Shown: piece after piece, positions 32,475 through 43,085 of the stretch
How the letters are laid out: each line of letters opens with the position of its first letter
How positions within the stretch are numbered: the stretch's first letter is position 1
From: Streptomyces sp. ACA25
GTDB taxonomy: Bacteria; Actinomycetota; Actinomycetes; Streptomycetales; Streptomycetaceae
NCBI RefSeq assembly: GCF_028200735.1
Contig: NZ_JAQKPV010000002.1
Location: 512,007 to 576,006, forward strand
Reading direction: 5' to 3'
Length of the DNA: 64,000 nucleotides
The notes under the pieces: model-generated
Told to the model about the DNA's origin: nothing
Database searches by the model: none
The model's input: the letters and a program-made list of their open reading frames with translations, nothing else
Translations under genes and position numbers: made by a program

Positions 32475-33233
32475 ATGAGCAGGAGTCGTAGAACCATTCC
32501 GGAGGAGCTACTGCTGCTCGCTTTGGACCCGGCAACGGGCACCACAGCACAGCCGCAGTCGCTCGACCTCGGCCTGGCCGGGGCCCAGCTCGTCGAGCTG
32601 GCTCTTGCAGGACGGATAGCCCCTGACGGGGACCGCATCGCCGTGGTGCTGCCACGGCCGACCGGAGATCCAACGCTGGACTGCGCCCTGGAGCTGCTGC
32701 GAAGGCGCGGCAGTCCGGTGCGCGCCGTGCACTGGATCGGCGGACCCCGGCTGGGGCTCCGCCAGACCTATCTCTCGCATCTGGAACGCTGCGGCATGGT
32801 CCATGCCGTGGAGAGCCAGATGTGCGGGGTGCTGCCCACGACCCGGTATCAGGCAATGGACACCGCGGTCAGCAGGCAGATCAAGGCCCGGCTCGACACC
32901 GCGATACGCACCGGCACACCGCCGGACGCCCGTACCGCGGCGCTCGCTGCCCTGGCCCATGCGGTCGGTCTCGGAAAGCATCTCTATCCCGGGAACGAGG
33001 GGCGGTCCTCCCGCTCCCGTCTCCGGGATCTGATCAGGCACGACCCGATGGGCGGCCTGGTGGCGCACGCTGTGCTGGACGTGCAGAACGGCGCGGGTGC
33101 CCAGCGGCGCCCGGCCACCAGCCCCCGGGGCCGCAAGGCGGCCCAGGCGGGCGGAACGGCGCAGCAGGTTCCCGAGCAGCGGCTGCACAGGGAGGTGGTC
33201 CACGCCGGCGCCCGGCCGTCCATGTCGCATTAG
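32475..33233 (+). CDS. GPP34 (GOLPH3/Vps74-like) phosphoprotein family
   Basis: 252 residues with ggggagg 5 bases before the ATG. The start IPEELLLLALDPATG and LGLAGAQLVELALAGRI are the characteristic first helices of the GPP34 fold. Further along, LRRRGSPVRAVHWI, a GVLPTTRYQ loop and AALAALAHAVGL match bacterial members. In eukaryotes GOLPH3 binds PI4P; in actinomycetes the role is unknown. A C-terminal Gln/Arg/Gly-rich tail of about 45 residues is probably disordered. Confidence 0.88.
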   Translation: MSRSRRTIPEELLLLALDPATGTTAQPQSLDLGLAGAQLVELALAGRIAPDGDRIAVVLPRPTGDPTLDCALELLRRRGSPVRAVHWIGGPRLGLRQTYLSHLERCGMVHAVESQMCGVLPTTRYQAMDTAVSRQIKARLDTAIRTGTPPDARTAALAALAHAVGLGKHLYPGNEGRSSRSRLRDLIRHDPMGGLVAHAVLDVQNGAGAQRRPATSPRGRKAAQAGGTAQQVPEQRLHREVVHAGARPSMSH

Positions 33234-33274
33234 CCGCACCGGACGTTCCGGCACGCTGTCCCCTCTGCGGGCCG

Positions 33275-33303
33275 GTGGCCCTGCCGACCCCCGGCAGGGC
33301 CAC
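33275..33303 (+). terminator. Hairpin after the GPP34 gene
   Basis: Perfect 12-bp stem (33275-33286 with 33292-33303) and a 5-base loop, 41 bases after the stop codon. Confidence 0.7.
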
Positions 33304-33423
33304 ACCCCGTGCATGTGTGCGGACACCCTCTGTTGTCATTTCCCAGCGCGGGGACCGCGCGGGATGGCAGGCTGCTGACCGGTAGTCATATTGGTCAGTC
33401 CGATCAAGGGAGGTGCACTGTCC

Positions 33424-34290
33424 GTGGCGGGCAACGTCAATCCCACCGTCCGGCGCCGCAGGCTCGGTCAGGAGCTGCGCCGGCTCCGTGAGGACCGGGG
33501 CATGACGGCCGAAGAGGTGGCGGACCGTCTCCTGGTGTCCCAGTCGAAGATCAGCAGGCTGGAGAACGGGCGCCGGAGCATAAGCCCGCGCGATGTACGC
33601 GATCTGTGCGAGGTCTACGACGTCGACGACAAGAAGCTCGTCGAGTCCCTGATGCAGATGGCCCGGGAGTCCCGACAGCAGGGCTGGTGGCATGCCTTCG
33701 CCGAGCTGTCCCCCACCTACAGCGTCTACATCGGCCTGGAGATGGACGCCTCTTCGCTGCGGGTCTACGAGCCCCAGGTGGTGCCGGGGCTGCTGCAGAC
33801 GCCTGCCTACGCCTCCGCGGTCATCCGCGGCGCGCTGCCCGAGGTGACCGTCGAGGATGTCGACCGGCGGGTCCAGGTGCGACTGCGCCGGCAGCAGCGG
33901 ATCCTGGAGTCCCGCCGTCCGCTGCGGCTGTGGGCAGTGGTGGATGAGGCCGCGCTGCGGCGTGCCGTCGGTGCTCCGGCCACCATGGCGGAGCAGTTGA
34001 AGCATCTCGTGGAGGTGTCCCGGCTGCCGCACGTCACCCTTCAGGTGATGCCCTTCTCCTCGGGCGCGCATCCGGGGGTGAACGGGCAGTACGCGATCCT
34101 GGAGTTCCCCGAGACCACCGATTCCTCGGTGATCTACCTGGAGGGTGTCACCAGTGATCTGTACCTGGAGAAGCCGCACGACGTGCAGAACTACAGCGTG
34201 ATGTACGAGCACCTGCGGGCCCAGGCCCTGAGCCCCGAGCAGACGCGGGAGTTCATCGACGGCATCACCGCCGGATACTCGGGCGGTTAG
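33424..34290 (+). CDS. XRE-family regulator with DUF5753 (Scr1/WhiJ type)
   Basis: 288 residues. An N-terminal HTH (about 8-65) reads GQELRRLREDRGMTAEEVADRLLVSQSKISRLENGRRSI. The C-terminal DUF5753 domain has QGWWHAFAELSP, YEPQVVPGLLQTPAYA and HVTLQVMPFSSGAHPGVNG. These regulators occur in many Streptomyces copies paired with DUF397 proteins; whiJ is the known developmental example. GTG at 33424 follows AAGGGAGG; an upstream in-frame TTG (33391) is less likely. The DUF397 partner lies 0.3 kb downstream. Confidence 0.92.
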   Translation: MAGNVNPTVRRRRLGQELRRLREDRGMTAEEVADRLLVSQSKISRLENGRRSISPRDVRDLCEVYDVDDKKLVESLMQMARESRQQGWWHAFAELSPTYSVYIGLEMDASSLRVYEPQVVPGLLQTPAYASAVIRGALPEVTVEDVDRRVQVRLRRQQRILESRRPLRLWAVVDEAALRRAVGAPATMAEQLKHLVEVSRLPHVTLQVMPFSSGAHPGVNGQYAILEFPETTDSSVIYLEGVTSDLYLEKPHDVQNYSVMYEHLRAQALSPEQTREFIDGITAGYSGG

Positions 34291-34334
34291 CACGACGCGG
34301 GCGAGTCCGCGGTGGGTGCCGCGCCGGCGAGTCG

Positions 34335-34371
34335 CGAGGCGCCCGTTCCGGATCGCCGGAGGGGCGCCTCG
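34335..34371 (+). terminator. Compound hairpin between Scr1-type and DUF397 genes
   Basis: CGAGGCGCCC (34335-34344) pairs with GGGCGCCTCG (34362-34371); an inner TCCGG/CCGGA stem extends it. It separates the regulator from the DUF397 gene, implying that the latter has its own promoter. Confidence 0.6.
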
Positions 34372-34589
34372 AAGCCGAGGTGTCCGGCCGCCCCCGAGCG
34401 GCGCAGACCGGTCAGAATTCCCGGCCCGGGCAACATACACCTGCTGCACGGCGCGCATGGGCAAGTAACGGATAAGTCATCCGTTCGGGTGGAAGCTCAC
34501 CTCTTGTGCCGATCCAGGCTAGTACGGTCGCTGCGACGCGCCGCAAGCGTCGGCGCTCCCTCACCTACCCGGAAAGAGCCGCAGCAGCC

Positions 34590-34799
34590 ATGGCAATTCA
34601 GCAAGGTACGACCCACACCTGGATCAAGTCCTCCTACTCCACGGGGAACGGGGCCTGCGTGGAGGTGAAGTCGCCCGGGCCGGACGCCCTCGCGGTCCGT
34701 GACTCCAAGGTCCGGGCCGGCAGCCGGCTGGGCTTCACCGGCGTCTCGTGGTCGGCCTTCGTGACCGCGGTGCACCACGGCGCGTTCGACCGCGGCTGA
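34590..34799 (+). CDS. DUF397 small protein, partner of the Scr1/WhiJ-type regulator
   Basis: 69 residues with the family layout: WIKSSYSTGNGACVEV at the start, then VRDSKVRAGSRLGFTGVSWSAFVTAV at the end. DUF397 proteins are small soluble partners, proposed to act like antitoxin or anti-regulator subunits for DUF5753-type HTH proteins. The gene lies about 300 bases after the regulator, with the compound hairpin between them. The ATG has GGAAAGAG 11 bases upstream. Confidence 0.93.
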   Translation: MAIQQGTTHTWIKSSYSTGNGACVEVKSPGPDALAVRDSKVRAGSRLGFTGVSWSAFVTAVHHGAFDRG

Positions 34800-34920
34800 G
34801 GGCTCCTGACGGCACCCCGCAGGGCGGTCGGCCACCCTCGCCGGACGGTCGACGAGACGCTCCGGGGTGCCGCGGGGAAGGGCGAGGGGATTGCCCGTCG
34901 CGGATCCGCCGGCGGATCTG

Positions 34921-36042
34921 TCAATGCCGGGGGTAGCGTTCCAGCCAGATGTCGCTGGCGTTGCCGGGGGCGTGCAGCGTGGGTCCCTGCGTCATCTCCA
35001 GAGCGAAGTCGTCGGCCAGCTCCAGGATCGTGGCCCGGCCCTCCAGGCCGGCCAGCCAGTCCGGGGGAAGCGCGGTCTCCCCGTGCAGGGCGCCCAGCAG
35101 GTTGCCGCAGACGGAGCCGGTGGAGTCCGAGTCGCCACCGTGGTTCACCGCCAGCAACAGCCCGTGCCGCATGTCCTCGGCGACCAGCGCGCAGTACACG
35201 CCGATCGCCAGCGCCTCGTCCGCCGTCCAGCCGGCCCCGAGCGATTCCACCAGTTCCGCGCTCGGCAGGCCCTGCCGGACCATGCCCAGCGCTCGCCGCA
35301 GCGCCTCGGTGGTCTCGTCATGGCCGGGCAGGTTCGCGATCTGCACCAGGGCCTTCTGCACCGCGGCGTCCAGGCCGTCCCCGCGGACCAGCGCGTGCAC
35401 GATCGCCGCGAAGGCGCCGGCGGCCAGCTGGCCGGTGCGGTGCCCGTGCGTCTGTGCCGCGCATTCGACACTGAGCTGCACCACGAGCTGCGGGTCCCAG
35501 CCGACCAGCAGCCCGAAGGGCGCCGACCGCATGACCGTGCCGCAGCCCTTGGAATCGGGATTCTTCGGCTTCTCCACCGTGCCCAGCACCGCGTCGGCGA
35601 GCCCGGTGAGGCAGGCCCGGCCGGGAGCCCGCTGGGCGTACAGCCATTCCTGCGCCCCCAGCCAGCCGTTCTCCGGGCGGCGCTCGTCCGGCCCCCACTC
35701 CTTCTGTGTGCGGTACCAACGACGGTAGGCGGCGTGCACGTCGGACGGTGGATGCCAGGCGCCGATGTCCCGCCGGACGTGGGCCCGGATCAGCCCGTCC
35801 ACGGTGAACAGGGTCATCTGGGTGTCGTCGGTGACCGCCCCCAGCCGCCCGTAGGCCGGCACGTAGTCCGTTACGCCCTTGGGGCCGTGACGCTCGCGTA
35901 TGGCGGCCAGCGAGTCGAACTCGATGCCCGCGCCGAGGGCGTCCCCGATCGCCCCACCGAGCAGGCAACCGCGCACCCGGCTGCGGAAATCCTGCTGCTC
36001 CACCCGCCCCCAGACGGCTCCGGAACCGGTCGGCGCGGTCAC
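34921..36042 (-). CDS. ADP-ribosylglycohydrolase family protein
   Basis: 373 residues. The DraG/ARH family motifs are complete: GCLLGGAIGDALGAG near the start, TDDTQMTLFTVDGL (metal ligands) near 75-88, and NHGGDSDSTGSVCGNLLGA near 300. Two Mg ions are expected to be bound by these Asp/Thr residues. The enzyme removes ADP-ribose from proteins or small molecules; the substrate is not evident. GGAGGGG lies just before the GTG at 36042, chosen over an in-frame start 60 bases upstream. It lies 152 bases downstream of fbiC on the same strand. Confidence 0.92.
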   Translation of the reverse strand: MTAPTGSGAVWGRVEQQDFRSRVRGCLLGGAIGDALGAGIEFDSLAAIRERHGPKGVTDYVPAYGRLGAVTDDTQMTLFTVDGLIRAHVRRDIGAWHPPSDVHAAYRRWYRTQKEWGPDERRPENGWLGAQEWLYAQRAPGRACLTGLADAVLGTVEKPKNPDSKGCGTVMRSAPFGLLVGWDPQLVVQLSVECAAQTHGHRTGQLAAGAFAAIVHALVRGDGLDAAVQKALVQIANLPGHDETTEALRRALGMVRQGLPSAELVESLGAGWTADEALAIGVYCALVAEDMRHGLLLAVNHGGDSDSTGSVCGNLLGALHGETALPPDWLAGLEGRATILELADDFALEMTQGPTLHAPGNASDIWLERYPRH

Positions 36043-36194
36043 CGCACCCCTCCGATCATCGAGTCGGGGGCGGGGTGCCGGACGGCCCGCACTCCCACCC
36101 ATCGGCCTGAGGGCACTGTAATGGACGCCCGCGCTCCGGGACCGTGACCGGACCCGGAGAACGCCCGGTCCGCGGCCGGATCCGGACGGCCCGG

Positions 36195-38801
36195 TCAGCC
36201 GGGCGCGTCCGCTCCCACCACGGGCAGCAGCCGGGGCAGCTGCCCGTCCGCCGCCAGGGCGGTGTCCCGGCGCTCGGCGGGCACCTGACCGTAGGTGGTG
36301 GTCCGCAGCCGGAACGGCCGGCCCGCCGCCTCGGCGATGGCGCGCAGCTCCGCCACCGAACGGTGGGAACCGTAGGAGGAGCCGGCCATCCGGGAGATCG
36401 TCTCCTCCATCAGGGTGCCGCCCAGGTCATTGGCGCCCGAGCGCAGCATCTCCGCGGCCCCTTCGGCGCCCAGCTTGACCCAGCTGGTCTGGATGTTGGT
36501 GATGTGCGGGTGGAGAAGCAACCGTGCCATCGCCGTCACCGCCCGGTTGTCCCGGGCGGTGGGGCCGGGACGGGCGATGCCGGCGAGGTAGACGGGGGCG
36601 TTGGTGTGGATGAACGGCAGGGTGACGAACTCGGTGAAGCCCGGGACGCCGCGCTCCGCATTGCCCTGCTGGATCCGGGCGAGCGTCCGCAGGTGCCCGA
36701 GCCAGTGCCGGGGCTGGTCCACATGCCCGTACATCATGGTGGAGGAGGACCGCAGGCCCAGCTCGTGCGCGGTCGTGACGACCTCGATCCAGGTGGCGGC
36801 GGGCAGCTTGCCCTTGGTCAGCACCCAGCGCACCTCGTCGTCCAGGATCTCCGCCGCCGTACCGGGGATCGAGTCGAGACCCGCCTCCTTCGCGGTGGCC
36901 AGCCACTCCCGGAGGGACAGCCCGGTCCGGGAGGCACCGTTCACGACCTCCATGGGGGAGAACGCGTGCACATGCATGCCGGGGACGCGCTCGGTGACCG
37001 CACGGGCGATGTCGAAGTAGGCCGTGCCGGGCAGGTCCGGGTGGATGCCGCCCTGCATGCACACCTCGACGGCCCCGACGTCCCACGCCTGGGCGGCGCG
37101 GTCGGCCACCTGGTCCAGCGAGAGGGTGTAGGCATCGGCGTCGGTGCGGCGCTGGGCGAACGCACAGAACCGGCAGCCGGTGTAGCAGACGTTGGTGAAG
37201 TTGATGTTGCGGGTGACGATGCCGGTGACCTCGTCCCCGGCCACCTCCTTCCGCAGCGCGTCGGCGGTCGCGCACAGGGCGTCCAGCGCCGGACCGTCGG
37301 CGTGCAGCAGCGCGAGGGCCTGTGCGTCGGTGAGCCGGGTCGGGTCGGAGGCCGCGACCGAGAGCGCCGCGCGGACGTCCGCGTCGATGCGTTCCGGCGC
37401 CATTCCGGCGGCGGCCTGTTCGCGCAGCGCGGCCCAGTCGCCGTACACCTCGTCGAAGTCGTCCCGCCGGTCGGAGGTCCGGCCGACGGTGTCGATGGAC
37501 CGGTGCAGGTCGGTGCGCCCCGTCGCGGTGAGCGGCTCGTCGGGCTCCTGCCACGGCAGGCCCTGCGGGCGCGCGTCCTCCCGGGCCAGGCCGGTGTCGG
37601 GGTCGGCCAGTGCCCGCACGTGCGGCAGCACCCGGGGGTCCAGCCAGGGCTCGCCGCGGCGGATGAACTCCGGGTACACGGTCAGCCGCTCCCGCAGGGC
37701 GAACCCCGCCTCCGCGGTGCGTTCCGCGAGCCGCCCGATCTCCGGCCAGGGGCGCTCCGGGTTGACGTGGTCCGGAGTGAGCGGCGACACCCCGCCCCAG
37801 TCGTCGATGCCGGCCCGGATCAGCAGCGCGTACTCACTGTCCACCAGGTTCGGCGGGGCCTGGATGCGGGCGGCCGGACCGAGCAGCAGACGGGCGACCG
37901 CCACGGTGGCGGCGAGCTCCGCGAGTTCCGCGTCCGGCATACCGCGCATCGCGGTGTCCGGCTTGGCCCGGAAGTTCTGCACGATCACTTCCTGGATTCC
38001 GTGGTAGGACCGGGCGATCCGGCGCAGTGCGAAGAGAGCGTCCGCCCGCTCCGCCGTGTTCTCGCCGATACCGATGAGGACGCCGGTGGTGAAGGGAACG
38101 TTGGACCGGCCGGCGTCCTCCAGCACCCGCAGCCGCACCGCGGGCTCCTTGTCCGGGGAGCCGTGGTGCGGGCCGCCGGGCTCGGACCAGAGCCGGGTGG
38201 CGGTGGTCTCCAGCATCATGCCCATCGACGGGGCGACCGGCTTGAGCCGCTGGAAGTCCGTCCAGGACAGCACGCCCGGGTTCAGGTGCGGGAGCAGACC
38301 GGTCTCCTCCAGCACCCGCACGGACATCGCGCGCACATAGGCGAGGGTGTCGTCGTAGCCGTGCGCGTCCAGCCACTCGCGGGCCTCGGGCCACCGCTCC
38401 TCGGGCCGGTCCCCCAGGGTGAACAGCGCTTCCTTGCACCCCAGGGCCGCGCCCTGCCGGGCGATGTCCAGAACCTCGTCGGGGGACAGGTACATCCCGT
38501 GACCGTCCCGTCGCAGCTTGCCGGGGACGGTGACGAACGTGCAGTAGTGGCACTTGTCCCGGCACAGCCGGGTCAGCGGGATGAACACTTTCTTGGAGTA
38601 GGTGATGACCCCCGGGCGTCCCGCCGCTTCGAGCCCGGCGTCACGGACCCGGGAGGCGGCCGCGGTCAGCTGCTCGAGATCCGCGCCCCGGGCGCGCAGC
38701 AGCACCTCCGCCTCGGCCGCGTCCAGCGCCACTCCGTCGCGGGCCCGGCGCAGTGCACGCCGCATCGCGTTGGCCGTCGGTCCCTGCTTGCTCGTCGTCA
38801 T
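36195..38801 (-). CDS. fbiC: Bifunctional FO synthase (CofG-CofH fusion)
   Basis: 868 residues. Two radical-SAM halves are present: CofG with CRDKCHYC (Cys80, 84, 87) and CofH with CYTGCRFC (about 538-545). Each Cys-x3-Cys-x2-Cys binds a 4Fe-4S cluster. FO synthase joins tyrosine and a ribityl-pyrimidine to make the deazaflavin chromophore of F420. The ATG at 38801 has no ribosome-binding site but a TATGCT box 6 bases upstream; in-frame sequence beyond it is antisense to the AfsR gene. The divergent AfsR-type gene starts 210 bases away. Confidence 0.96.
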   Translation of the reverse strand: MTTSKQGPTANAMRRALRRARDGVALDAAEAEVLLRARGADLEQLTAAASRVRDAGLEAAGRPGVITYSKKVFIPLTRLCRDKCHYCTFVTVPGKLRRDGHGMYLSPDEVLDIARQGAALGCKEALFTLGDRPEERWPEAREWLDAHGYDDTLAYVRAMSVRVLEETGLLPHLNPGVLSWTDFQRLKPVAPSMGMMLETTATRLWSEPGGPHHGSPDKEPAVRLRVLEDAGRSNVPFTTGVLIGIGENTAERADALFALRRIARSYHGIQEVIVQNFRAKPDTAMRGMPDAELAELAATVAVARLLLGPAARIQAPPNLVDSEYALLIRAGIDDWGGVSPLTPDHVNPERPWPEIGRLAERTAEAGFALRERLTVYPEFIRRGEPWLDPRVLPHVRALADPDTGLAREDARPQGLPWQEPDEPLTATGRTDLHRSIDTVGRTSDRRDDFDEVYGDWAALREQAAAGMAPERIDADVRAALSVAASDPTRLTDAQALALLHADGPALDALCATADALRKEVAGDEVTGIVTRNINFTNVCYTGCRFCAFAQRRTDADAYTLSLDQVADRAAQAWDVGAVEVCMQGGIHPDLPGTAYFDIARAVTERVPGMHVHAFSPMEVVNGASRTGLSLREWLATAKEAGLDSIPGTAAEILDDEVRWVLTKGKLPAATWIEVVTTAHELGLRSSSTMMYGHVDQPRHWLGHLRTLARIQQGNAERGVPGFTEFVTLPFIHTNAPVYLAGIARPGPTARDNRAVTAMARLLLHPHITNIQTSWVKLGAEGAAEMLRSGANDLGGTLMEETISRMAGSSYGSHRSVAELRAIAEAAGRPFRLRTTTYGQVPAERRDTALAADGQLPRLLPVVGADAPG

Positions 38802-38807
38802 GGGTCG

Positions 38808-38813
38808 AGCATA
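38808..38813 (-). promoter_or_regulatory. -10 box TATGCT of a probable leaderless fbiC transcript
   Basis: TATGCT on the minus strand ends 6 bases before the ATG. No Shine-Dalgarno sequence is present. A -35 box is not clear. Confidence 0.5.
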
Positions 38814-39011
38814 GGAGCGAGGTCCCGGCCGGAACCCGGCCGGAGGCCGGAAGAGGGTAGTGCCGTGGACGGGGAACCGTCCCGGCGCCGGACATGAGAC
38901 ATTGGGCAGGCCGGTACCGGAGGTCCTCTCCCACTTGAGGTGTACAGGAGGCACACTGTCCGGAGCGCGAGTGCGTGGAACCAGGAGTGCGGCGCAGAAG
39001 CAGGGGAGTTC

Positions 39012-41960
39012 ATGGCCGTTGGTGAGGGGTCCTCGGAACGAGGAGAGAGCCCGCGCACATCCGCCCTGCGGTTCACGGTGCTGGGTCCGGTGCGGGCCTG
39101 GTGCGACGGTGAGCTGCTGCCGGGCGGTTCCCCGCAGCAGAGAGCGCTGCTGGCGGAGCTGCTTCTGCGGAACGGCAGGACGGTCACCGCGCAGGAACTG
39201 GTCGACGCGCTGTGGGGGGAGGAGCCCCCGCAGCAGGCGGTGCCGACCCTGCGCACGTACGCCTTCCGGCTGCGCAAGGCGCTGGGGCCGCGCGCCGAGG
39301 TGCTGGCCAGCGAATCCGGCGGGTACGCGCTGCGGCTCGGGCCCGGCGACGCGCTGGACCTGAACCGCCTGGCGGAGCTGACGGCCGGCGCGGAGCAGAG
39401 CGCGGCGGCCGGCGAGTTCTCCCGGGCCCACGAGCTGTACAGCGCCGCGCTGGAGCTCTGGGACGGGGAGGCGCTCGCCGGCGTGCCCGGCCCCGCCGCC
39501 GAACAGCACCGCACCCGGCTGGCCGAGGAGCGCCTGCACCTGCGGGAACAGCGTCTGGAGGTGGGGCTGAAGATCGGCCTGCACGCCGAGTCGGTCTCGG
39601 AGCTGACCTCGCTGACGACCACTCACCCGCTGCGGGAGCGACTGCCGGAGCTGCTGATGCTCGCGCTTTACCGCAGCGGGCGGCAGGCGGAGGCGCTCGC
39701 CGTCTACATGGACACCCGGCAGCGCCTGGACGAGGAGCTGGGAGTCGAGCCGCGGGCCGAACTCTCCGGTCTGCACCAGCGGATCCTGAACGCCGACGAG
39801 TCGCTGGCCGTCACCGGGGAGCAGGCGGCCGGCACCGCGCCCGCCCCCCGGATACGTCCCGCGCAACTTCCCGCGGCGGTTTCCGACTTCACCGGCCGGA
39901 AGGCATTTGTGGCGGAGCTGAGCGGGCAGCTCGCGCAGGCGGGCGGTTCGGTGATGGCCGTTTCCGCGGTGGCCGGCATCGGTGGCGTGGGCAAGACGAC
40001 GCTGGCCGTCCAGGTCGCGCACGCCGCCCGCGAGCACTTCCCGGACGGCCAGCTGTACGTCGATCTCCAGGGCGCGGGGGCGGACCCGGCCGAGCCGACC
40101 GCCGTCCTCGGCACCTTTCTCCGGGCCCTGGGCACCCCGGACTCCGCGATACCGGAGAGCCTCACGGAGCGCTCCGGCCTCTACCGCTCGCTGCTGGACG
40201 GCCGCCGGTTACTCGCTCTGCTGGACAACGCCCGGGACGCCGCACAGATCCGCCCCCTGCTCCCGGGCAACCCCGGCTGTGCCGCGCTGGTCACCAGCCG
40301 CACCAGGATGGTCGACCTGGCCGGTGCGCACCTGGTGGACCTCGATGTGATGAGCCCGGAGGAGGCCCTCACGCTCTTCACCCGGATCGTCGGGGCCGAG
40401 CGGGTCAACTCCGAGCGGAAAGCGGCCATGGACGTGGTCGCCGCCTGCGGCTTCCTGCCTCTGGCCATCCGCATCGCCGCGGCCCGCCTGGCCGCCCGGC
40501 GCACCTGGACGGTCTCCGTTCTGGCCCGCAAGCTCAGCGACGAGCGTCGCCGGCTGGACGAGCTCCAGGCGGGTGACCAGGCGGTCAAGGCCACCTTCGA
40601 GCTGGGGTACGGGCAGTTGGAGGCCGGCCAGGCCCGTGCCTTCCGGCTGCTGGGCCTGGCCGAAGGGCCGGACATCTCCCTGCACGCCGCCGCCGCGCTG
40701 CTCGACCGGGATCCGGAGACGGCCGAGGACATCCTGGAGTCGCTGGTCGACACCAGCCTGCTGGAGTCCGCCGCGCCGGGACGCTACCGCCTCCACGACC
40801 TGGTCCGGCTGTTCGCCCGGGCCTGTGCCGAGCGGGACGAACAGCCCCCGGAGGAGTGCGATGCCGCGCTCTCCCGCCTGCTGGACTTCTACCTGGCCAC
40901 CACCGCGGGCGTGTACGCCCGGGAACGCCCCGGTGACCGCACGCTCGCCCACCTCGCCCGCACCCGTCGGACCGGACTGGACCCGGCCGGCCGCGAGGCG
41001 GCTCTGGACTGGCTGTACTCGGAAGCCGAGTGTCTGCTCGCCTGCGTGCGGCAGACGGCCCGTGGGGACACGCTGCCGCTCGCGGCCGACATCCTCATCG
41101 CGGGCAAGGACCTGGCCGAGTCCGGAGCGTTCTCCCGGCAGTACGAGCAGACCGCACTGGTGGTGCTGGCCGCCGCTCAGCAGGCCGGCGATGCCCGTGC
41201 CGAGGGCCGGGCACGTGTCATGCTGACGCACGGTCACAGTGTCTCCGGACGCTTCGTGGAGGCGGATGAGGAAGCCCGGCAGGCCATGCTGCTGGGAGCC
41301 GTCACCGAGGACCCGATCGCCTGCGGTTACGCCCCGAACGACCGGGCCATCATCGCGCTGTACCAGAAGCGGTACAGCGAGGCGGAGGCGTATCTGGAGC
41401 GGGCGATCGCGGTGTTCCGGGCGGACGGCAACCAGCCCGCCGAGGCCAGCTCGCTCTGCAACCTGTCGCGGGTGCACCTCAGTACGGGACGCACCGCGTC
41501 CGCGGTCGAGCTGGCGCTCCAGGCCCACGCCAGCTACGAGCGGATGGGCATCACGCTGCGTCTGGCGAACGCCAAGTACGCGCTGGGGCTGGCGCTGACC
41601 GAGGCGGGCCGGCACACCGCCGCCCTCCAGCGGCTGGGCGAGGCCCTGGCCATCTTCCGGGAGAACCGCCAGCGGCTGTGGGAGGGCATGACCCTGTTCA
41701 GGCTGGCCGAGGCACACCTGGCCATGGGGCGTGCCCCGGAGGCCGCCGTCCTTGCCGAACAGGCTCTCGGTCAGTTGCGCGACATCGGCGGTGCCTGGCG
41801 CCGGGCCAATGTGCTCACGGTCCTCGGTCATGCCCTGAACCGCACCTCGCAGCAGGTCCGGGCCCAGGCGTGCTGGCAGCAGGCGCTCACCACCTTCGAG
41901 GAGCTGGGAAGCCCGGAGGCGGCGGAGCTGCGCGCCCTGCTGGAATCGGCCAGCGTCTGA
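39012..41960 (+). CDS. afsR: AfsR-type SARP regulator with NB-ARC and TPR domains
   Basis: 982 residues, near the 993 of S. coelicolor AfsR as I recall. Domain order: OmpR-type winged helix (about 17-110, [16 protein letters not shown] ... [13 protein letters not shown]), BTAD (about 115-260), NB-ARC ATPase with Walker [10 protein letters not shown] near 322 and LLALLDNA, then C-terminal TPRs (about 700-975). AfsR is phosphorylated by AfsK and activates afsS. AGGGGAG precedes the ATG at 39012. Two small AfsS-like genes follow, and an AfsK gene lies at 53.6 kb, supporting this identity over a generic SARP. Confidence 0.82.
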   Translation: MAVGEGSSERGESPRTSALRFTVLGPVRAWCDGELLPGGSPQQRALLAELLLRNGRTVTAQELVDALWGEEPPQQAVPTLRTYAFRLRKALGPRAEVLASESGGYALRLGPGDALDLNRLAELTAGAEQSAAAGEFSRAHELYSAALELWDGEALAGVPGPAAEQHRTRLAEERLHLREQRLEVGLKIGLHAESVSELTSLTTTHPLRERLPELLMLALYRSGRQAEALAVYMDTRQRLDEELGVEPRAELSGLHQRILNADESLAVTGEQAAGTAPAPRIRPAQLPAAVSDFTGRKAFVAELSGQLAQAGGSVMAVSAVAGIGGVGKTTLAVQVAHAAREHFPDGQLYVDLQGAGADPAEPTAVLGTFLRALGTPDSAIPESLTERSGLYRSLLDGRRLLALLDNARDAAQIRPLLPGNPGCAALVTSRTRMVDLAGAHLVDLDVMSPEEALTLFTRIVGAERVNSERKAAMDVVAACGFLPLAIRIAAARLAARRTWTVSVLARKLSDERRRLDELQAGDQAVKATFELGYGQLEAGQARAFRLLGLAEGPDISLHAAAALLDRDPETAEDILESLVDTSLLESAAPGRYRLHDLVRLFARACAERDEQPPEECDAALSRLLDFYLATTAGVYARERPGDRTLAHLARTRRTGLDPAGREAALDWLYSEAECLLACVRQTARGDTLPLAADILIAGKDLAESGAFSRQYEQTALVVLAAAQQAGDARAEGRARVMLTHGHSVSGRFVEADEEARQAMLLGAVTEDPIACGYAPNDRAIIALYQKRYSEAEAYLERAIAVFRADGNQPAEASSLCNLSRVHLSTGRTASAVELALQAHASYERMGITLRLANAKYALGLALTEAGRHTAALQRLGEALAIFRENRQRLWEGMTLFRLAEAHLAMGRAPEAAVLAEQALGQLRDIGGAWRRANVLTVLGHALNRTSQQVRAQACWQQALTTFEELGSPEAAELRALLESASV

Positions 41961-42121
41961 TTCCGTACGGCGTTTATCGGTCATTCATCAACCTCTGTCA
42001 GGCTGCTCCCGCATGACCGACCGGCCGGGAGGCCGGGGGTTGTGCCGGCGCGGACACGAGGGGTGCCTCCCCGTCCGGTCCGCTCCGCCGTCACCTGTCC
42101 CTGCTGAACCAGGAGTCGAAG

Positions 42122-42271
42122 ATGACTGACATCAAGCCGCAGGAGTCCACCGGAGTTCCCGTCCCGCCCAGCGAGCCCGTTGCTCCGGTCACGCCGCTGA
42201 AGGACAAGGACGGCACGGGGGCCCCGTCCGACCCGGACGAGCACCACGCCACGGGCGGCGGCGCGGAATAG
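42122..42271 (+). CDS. Small AfsS-like peptide with one EHHATG motif
   Basis: 49 residues with AGGAG 6 bases before the ATG. It is Pro/Asp/Thr-rich, has no membrane segment and ends DPDEHHATGGGAE. Its position 160 bases after the AfsR-type gene mirrors afsR-afsS. From memory, AfsS and related 'sigma-like' Streptomyces peptides carry repeated Asp-Asn-His type units, which the EHHATG motif resembles. A 17-nt stretch encoding this motif is identical to one in the next gene. Exact orthology is unproven. Confidence 0.65.
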   Translation: MTDIKPQESTGVPVPPSEPVAPVTPLKDKDGTGAPSDPDEHHATGGGAE

Positions 42272-42495
42272 CGGACCGGGAACGGGTCGCTCGCTCCACG
42301 GAAACGGCCGGTACCGGCCGCGGACGCTCCTTGCAGCGCTTCGCGGCCGGTTCTCGCTGTCCGGGCCGGGGCAGGCTGACGGAAGCAGGCCAAGCTTCCG
42401 CGCTATCCGGCCACTCCTACCCCGGAGTCCCACCGGATGCGACAGCGGGCGTCCTTCCCCACTGACACTCGTTCGTCTGACACCAAGGAGTCTGC

Positions 42496-42717
42496 ATGGC
42501 GCACACCACCCGCATCCTCATCGTCGGCACCTTCCTCGTGGCCGTGACCGGTCTCGGCTCCGCCGCCGCGGTGGCGGACCACCACGCCACGGGCGGTCCC
42601 CAGGACCACCACGCCACGGGCAAGCCGCAGGACCACCACGCCACGGGCGGTCCCCAGGATCACCACGCCACGTCCGAGCCGCAGGACCACCACGCCACCG
42701 GCACCGGCGTTCGGTAG
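42496..42717 (+). CDS. Secreted or membrane-anchored five-repeat DHHATG protein, AfsS-like
   Basis: 73 residues with AAGGAG 5 bases before the ATG. A hydrophobic signal/anchor (about 7-27, ILIVGTFLVAVTGLGSAAAV) precedes five consecutive 9-residue units of form DHHATG-x-P-Q, starting at residue 28. Histidine pairs at fixed spacing suggest metal binding. AfsS itself is not secreted as far as I recall, so this is a variant form. It shares its motif with the 49-residue gene upstream and is followed by a strong terminator. Confidence 0.7.
   Translation: MAHTTRILIVGTFLVAVTGLGSAAAVADHHATGGPQDHHATGKPQDHHATGGPQDHHATSEPQDHHATGTGVR
42577..42711 (+). repeat. Five tandem 27-bp units encoding DHHATG repeats
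   Basis: Units start at 42577, 42604, 42631, 42658 and 42685. The GACCACCACGCCAC core is kept in four; the fourth has GAT for GAC. The near-identical DNA suggests recent expansion by slippage or unequal crossing-over. Confidence 0.9.
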
Positions 42718-42729
42718 CGGCCGACGGAA

Positions 42730-42763
42730 GCGGAGGGCGGGCCCGCCGGGGTCCGCCCTCCGC
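42730..42763 (+). terminator. Terminator after the DHHATG gene
   Basis: Perfect 11-bp stem (42730-42740 with 42753-42763), 12-base loop, 13 bases after the stop codon. Confidence 0.7.
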
Positions 42764-42864
42764 TGCTGCGCGGGCGGCTGCGCCGGCCGAGGCGCGGCTC
42801 CGCCGGAGCCGACCGGGTTGTCCCACCGTTTATTGAACGTTTACGGCGCTCTGTCATTGTCTTT

Positions 42865-42900
42865 CCGAGGCCGCTCCTTCGGGGGACGGAGCGGCCTCGG
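42865..42900. terminator. Second hairpin in the 368-bp gap before the endonuclease-family gene
   Basis: Perfect 13-bp stem (42865-42877 with 42888-42900), 10-base loop. An AT-rich patch (about 42825-42860, containing AACGTT) lies just before it. It may end the minus-strand gene at 43086-44963. No other gene is seen in 42718-43085. Confidence 0.5.
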
Positions 42901-43085
42901 GGGACGGGCCGCCCCGGCGGGGGATGGGCGGCTTGCTCGGGGGAAGGCCTGTTCGGCGGCCGTGGGGGAGTCGCCGAGCAGGCCCCGGCCGGGTGGCGTG
43001 GAGGGGGCGCCACCGGGCCGGCTTCGCTCTTCCGGTGCGGGAGGCACCGCCGCGAGCGACAGCGCCGCTGCCGACGGGGGCGTCC

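Noticed and set aside
38802..40037. In-frame N-terminal extension of fbiC up to 1280 codons
   Set aside because: It is antisense to the AfsR-type gene and precedes the homologous FbiC start; the leaderless -10 box supports 38801.
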